Position numbers and translations under genes: made by a program. The notes under the pieces are model-generated. The model had not been told where the DNA came from. It made no database searches and saw only the letters and a list, made by a program, of their open reading frames with translations. From positions 1-8,439 of the forward strand of contig JAYSTS010000008.1 of NCBI GenBank assembly GCA_043719475.1: a stretch of 8,439 nt of DNA, in the 5' to 3' direction. The stretch is from SYFY01 sp043719475 (lineage in GTDB: Bacteria; Pseudomonadota; Gammaproteobacteria; Pseudomonadales; Azotimanducaceae). Below are positions 5,656-8,439 of the stretch, piece by piece (the first letter of the stretch is position 1; each line of letters begins with the position of its first letter).

Positions 5656-6128
5656 GTCTCACCGCAAGCGACAACTGGTTCGAGGACTTCGCCGTCGGCG
5701 CGGTGTATCGGCACGCCCGTGGCAAGACGGTCACCGAACAGGACAACGTCGGCATCACACTGCAGGTCCTGAACACCGCAGAGGGTCACTTCAACGACGA
5801 TCTGATGAAACAGGGTGGTGTGGGTGGCCGCGGCTGGACCGAACGTGTGGTATTTGGCGGTGTCACCATCGCCATCGTCATCGGCCTGACCATGCAGGAT
5901 ACCGGTGAAAATGCCGTAGCTGAACTGATGCTGGACAAGATCCGCCTCAAGTCACCGGTCTTTCACGGCGATACGCTGTATGCGTACACCGAAGTCCTTG
6001 GCAAGTCGGCTTCGGCAACCCATGCGAACGCTGGTGTGGTGCACTTTCGCCACTGGGGCGTTAACCAGAAGGATGAGACTGTATTCGAAGGCGAGCGTCG
6101 CGTTCTCATCAAACGAAGAATCAACTAG
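5652..6128 (+). CDS. MaoC-like hotdog protein 2, probable enoyl-CoA hydratase subunit
   Basis: This encodes 158 residues of the same family as the preceding gene. WFEDFAVGAVYRHARGKTVTEQDN (9-32) opens the hotdog fold; VVFGGVTIAIVIGLTMQDT, LMLDKIRLKSPVFHGDTLYAYTEVLGK and a C-terminal FEGERRVLIKRR complete it. The active-site segment reads N41-T-A-E-G-H46. The His is kept, and the Asp position is Asn, as I recall for the mesaconyl-CoA hydratase branch, but the usual P-L before the His is E-G. Likely substrates are mesaconyl-, itaconyl- or similar branched enoyl-CoAs. The ATG overlaps the preceding stop as ATGA, and GGAG (5639-5642) is nine bases upstream. The tight coupling and complementary motifs suggest a heteromer with the first MaoC protein, equivalent to a split double-hotdog hydratase; that is inference. 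Confidence 0.88.
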   Translation: MSLTASDNWFEDFAVGAVYRHARGKTVTEQDNVGITLQVLNTAEGHFNDDLMKQGGVGGRGWTERVVFGGVTIAIVIGLTMQDTGENAVAELMLDKIRLKSPVFHGDTLYAYTEVLGKSASATHANAGVVHFRHWGVNQKDETVFEGERRVLIKRRIN

Positions 6129-6162
6129 TCCCGCACATAGTCCAGCATAAGGAATCAAAAAC

Positions 6163-7074
6163 ATGTCTACACAACCAAAACGCGCACGTCGTTGTCAGCT
6201 ATCGGTACCGGGCTCCAGCGAAAAGATGATGGCCAAGGCAGCAGATCTGGAACTGGACCACGTTTTTCTTGATCTTGAAGACGCCGTCGCACCATCGGCC
6301 AAACCGGGTGCGCGTGGAATGATTGTTGAAGCACTGCAACGACACCAGTGGCGACCAAAAACGCTGTGTGTTCGCATCAACGATGTCGAAACGCAGTGGT
6401 GTCACGATGACATCATTGAAGTGGTCACCGGTGCTGGTGACAAACTGGACACCATCATGCTCACCAAGGCCAAGAAGGCCAGTGATGTCGCGTTTGTGCA
6501 TTTGTTGCTGGACCAACTGGAGAAAAAGCTCGGCCTCAAGCGACGCATCGGCATCGAATGCCTCATCGAAGAAGTGGAGGGCATGATGCATGTTGAAGAA
6601 ATCGCGGCCTCAAGTGATCGACTGGAGTGTCTGATCTTCGGCATGGGTGACTACTCGGCCAGTCAGCAGATGCAGCTCGGTGAAGTGGGCAGTACGGGAG
6701 GATACCCACCCGATCTCTGGCACTATCCACGTTACAAGATGACCATCGCCTGTCGCGCCAATCGCATCGATCCGGTCGACGGTCCGTACGCGAACTTCCG
6801 CAATCCGGAAGGATACCGAAAGGAAGCCGAACGATCCTACATCCTCGGCATGATTGGCAAATGGGCCATTCACCCAAGTCAGGTGGAGATCGCGCAGGCG
6901 GTGTTTTCACCAACGGCTGAGGTCATCGCTTCGGCACGCAAGCAGAAGGCTGCCTACGACGACGCACTGGCTCAGGGACTTGGCGCGATCAACGTCGATG
7001 GCGTGATGGTGGACGCGGCGAGTATCCGCATTGTGCAGAACGCGCTGGATCGAGCCGACCTGTATGGGCTGTAA
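6163..7074 (+). CDS. HpcH/HpaI-CitE family CoA-ester lyase (malyl/citramalyl-CoA lyase type)
   Basis: The 303-residue TIM-barrel lyase has the usual landmarks in order: LSVPGS (13-18), FLDLEDAV (35-42), substrate-binding R71 in VRIND, E136 in CLIEE and D163 in FGMGDYSAS as probable Mg2+ ligands, and GKWAIHPSQ near residues 225-240. The spacing of 27 between the Glu and Asp agrees with malyl-CoA lyases. The insertion between the GDY motif and IHPSQ (GGYPPDLWHYPRYKM and following) is typical of the Mcl/CitE-like branch. Such enzymes split malyl-, methylmalyl- or citramalyl-CoA into acetyl- or propionyl-CoA plus glyoxylate or pyruvate. After two hydratase-like genes, citramalyl-CoA or beta-methylmalyl-CoA is the most economical guess. 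AAGGA (6149-6153) is nine bases before the ATG, and the 34-bp gap to the previous gene has no terminator, so it is probably co-transcribed. Confidence 0.92.
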   Translation: MSTQPKRARRCQLSVPGSSEKMMAKAADLELDHVFLDLEDAVAPSAKPGARGMIVEALQRHQWRPKTLCVRINDVETQWCHDDIIEVVTGAGDKLDTIMLTKAKKASDVAFVHLLLDQLEKKLGLKRRIGIECLIEEVEGMMHVEEIAASSDRLECLIFGMGDYSASQQMQLGEVGSTGGYPPDLWHYPRYKMTIACRANRIDPVDGPYANFRNPEGYRKEAERSYILGMIGKWAIHPSQVEIAQAVFSPTAEVIASARKQKAAYDDALAQGLGAINVDGVMVDAASIRIVQNALDRADLYGL

Positions 7075-7112
7075 CAAAGCGTCTTGCGGAATGGGAGTAG
7101 AAAGGGAGAATG

Positions 7113-7134
7113 CCGCGAACACAGGGTCTCGCGG
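7113..7134. terminator. Weak hairpin between convergent genes
   Basis: CCGCGA (7113-7118) pairs with TCGCGG (7129-7134) across a 10-base loop, in the 69-bp gap between the convergent lyase and transporter genes. There is no T-run on either side, so intrinsic termination is doubtful. It is listed because it is the only stem in the gap. Confidence 0.22.
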
Positions 7135-7143
7135 TGGCGGCGT

Positions 7144-8439
7144 TCAGCTGAGCTCGTGCGCGCGTGCGAGGTCTGATTTCAGATCCTTCGCCGCCAGCAG
7201 ATAAAATACGGTCGACAGGATATTGAACACCAGCACGCTCACTAGCGCCCACCGGATCGAATACACGCCCAGGTCCGTATAAGCCTTCAACAGATCCGAA
7301 GTCACTCCGACGATCAGTGGCCCAAATCCCATGCTGATCAAATTGAGAATCAGCAATAGGATCGACGCAGTCAGTGCCCGCATGCGCGGCCCGACCATCC
7401 CCTGTGCCAGCGCAAACGTTGGGCCGAGATAGTAGGAGCCAAGAAACCCAGGTATGGCACCAACCCAGAAGGCCATGATCGGATCGGGCAACATGTAGAA
7501 CGTCACCGAAAAAGGAATGGACGCAAGCGTTGCGATACCCGGCAGCCAGACATACCAGCGCACGTCCTTCTTGCCGAGTCGGTCTGCAAAGTAACCACCG
7601 CTGACGGTGCCAAGAATGCCAGCGAATCCGAGATAGAAGAGCGCCACACCGATATCACCAGGGCTCATCCCGTGAATGCGCTGGAACATCATCGGTACGT
7701 ACGGACCGACGCCGTAACCGACCAACGCATGCAGCGCACCACCCAGGGCCATGAAACGAAAACTTCGTCGTGCCCACAGTGCCTTGAATACCTCTCGGAC
7801 TGGCGGCTCCTCCGCCTTGGCTTCGACCGCCTTCTGTGAATACGAGCGCACCGGTTCACGAATACCAAATCGCACGAAGACCGCCATCAACAAACCCGGC
7901 AGGCCAACAATGATGAACGCTTCTCGCCAACTGAAATTCTCGGTCAGCCAACCGCCAAACAGGTAGCCCAACATGGTACCTACCGGTATACCGAGTGCGT
8001 AGATACCCAGGGCGGTAGCACGCCGATCCTGCGCAAAATAATCGGAGATCATCGAATGCGAAGGTGGGCTGCCACCAGCTTCGCCAATGGCCACACCAAT
8101 TCGGGCAGCCAGCAACTGAAAGAAGCTTCCCGTTAGGCCACACAGCGCGGTCATCGCACTCCAGATGGCGAGGCAAACGGCGAGGATGTTGCGTCGATTG
8201 TGGCGATCGGCCATGCGCGCAATCGGCACCCCAAGAGCCGTGTAGAAAATCGCAAACGGCAAGCCAGCCCCGAGAAGCGCGACTTGCCAGTCTGCAAGAC
8301 CAAGGTCCTTTTTGATGGACTCGGCGAGAATGTTGACGATCGAGCGGTCGATGAAATTGAAAACGTAGACGACAAAGAGCACCGCCAGCGCGTACCACGC
8401 ATAACCCGTCGTTTTCTGTACCGGCTCCTTTTCCTGCGC
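7144..8439 (-). CDS. Spinster-like MFS transporter, 5' end beyond window
   Basis: The frame stays open to the right edge, giving at least 431 residues; the true start lies outside. Extending past the internal GTG at 8382 adds GYAWYALAVLFVVYVFNFIDR, the first transmembrane helix of spinster-like MFS proteins, so a start at 8382 would cut that helix. Motif A appears as GVPIARMADRHNRR (70-83), with a related GYFADRLGKKD loop in the second half. About twelve hydrophobic segments can be followed, with a charged central loop (around 205-220, rich in Glu, Lys and Arg). The protein is an inner-membrane secondary transporter; substrates in this branch range widely and cannot be named. It converges on the CoA-ester lyase operon with a 69-bp gap, so it may import or export the operon's organic acid, but convergent orientation makes that a weak inference. 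Confidence 0.9.
   Translation of the reverse strand, partial: AQEKEPVQKTTGYAWYALAVLFVVYVFNFIDRSIVNILAESIKKDLGLADWQVALLGAGLPFAIFYTALGVPIARMADRHNRRNILAVCLAIWSAMTALCGLTGSFFQLLAARIGVAIGEAGGSPPSHSMISDYFAQDRRATALGIYALGIPVGTMLGYLFGGWLTENFSWREAFIIVGLPGLLMAVFVRFGIREPVRSYSQKAVEAKAEEPPVREVFKALWARRSFRFMALGGALHALVGYGVGPYVPMMFQRIHGMSPGDIGVALFYLGFAGILGTVSGGYFADRLGKKDVRWYVWLPGIATLASIPFSVTFYMLPDPIMAFWVGAIPGFLGSYYLGPTFALAQGMVGPRMRALTASILLLILNLISMGFGPLIVGVTSDLLKAYTDLGVYSIRWALVSVLVFNILSTVFYLLAAKDLKSDLARAHELS

Noticed and set aside
7144..8382. MFS transporter starting at GTG 8382
   Set aside because: The frame continues upstream to the window edge and encodes the missing part of the first transmembrane helix, so the gene is partial rather than starting there.

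Overview
The window is moderately GC-rich bacterial DNA (mid to upper fifties percent by eye). Short intergenic gaps, ATGA stop/start overlaps and the gene families present suggest a proteobacterium, probably a gammaproteobacterium. That placement is inference, because there is no rRNA or other phylogenetic marker here. No tRNA, rRNA, CRISPR array, insertion sequence or phage gene was seen.

Left part (1-2166). A minus-strand DUF2277 gene is followed downstream by a weakly supported open frame that runs off the left edge and holds one hydrophobic segment. Next come 335 bases without a convincing gene, which contain a small 13-bp tandem repeat. Then a plus-strand stand-alone AAA ATPase of the AAA_14/DUF4143 type appears. 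It is preceded by a 41-bp near-perfect dyad and a consensus -10 box that lies only one base before the ATG.

Middle (2167-3783). A plus-strand nitroreductase-family flavoprotein converges on a minus-strand sucrase/ferredoxin-like protein. The latter has the two Cys and two His residues expected of the Apd1-type [2Fe-2S] family. It diverges from the operon to its right.

Right part (3783-7074). A compact plus-strand operon encodes an MmgE/PrpD-family protein, two tandem small MaoC-like (hotdog) proteins and a CitE/HpcH-type CoA-ester lyase. The first three genes are joined by 4-bp ATGA overlaps, and the MmgE/PrpD frame itself seems to begin at a TTG that overlaps the stop of a 13-codon reading frame with an excellent ribosome binding site. 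Hydration of an unsaturated C5 dicarboxyl-CoA followed by lyase cleavage is the logic of itaconate, mesaconate or citramalate breakdown to acetyl-CoA and pyruvate. An MmgE/PrpD enzyme fits as the supplier or remover of the free acid. No CoA transferase or ligase is present, so any activating enzyme is outside the window or elsewhere. A minus-strand spinster-like MFS transporter (7144 to the right edge, 5' end missing) converges on the operon and could carry its substrate, which is inference only.

The most interesting points are the dyad controlling or embedded at the start of the DUF4143 ATPase, the leader-frame/TTGA arrangement (or frameshift) at the MmgE/PrpD start, and the pair of MaoC proteins with non-canonical active-site motifs.
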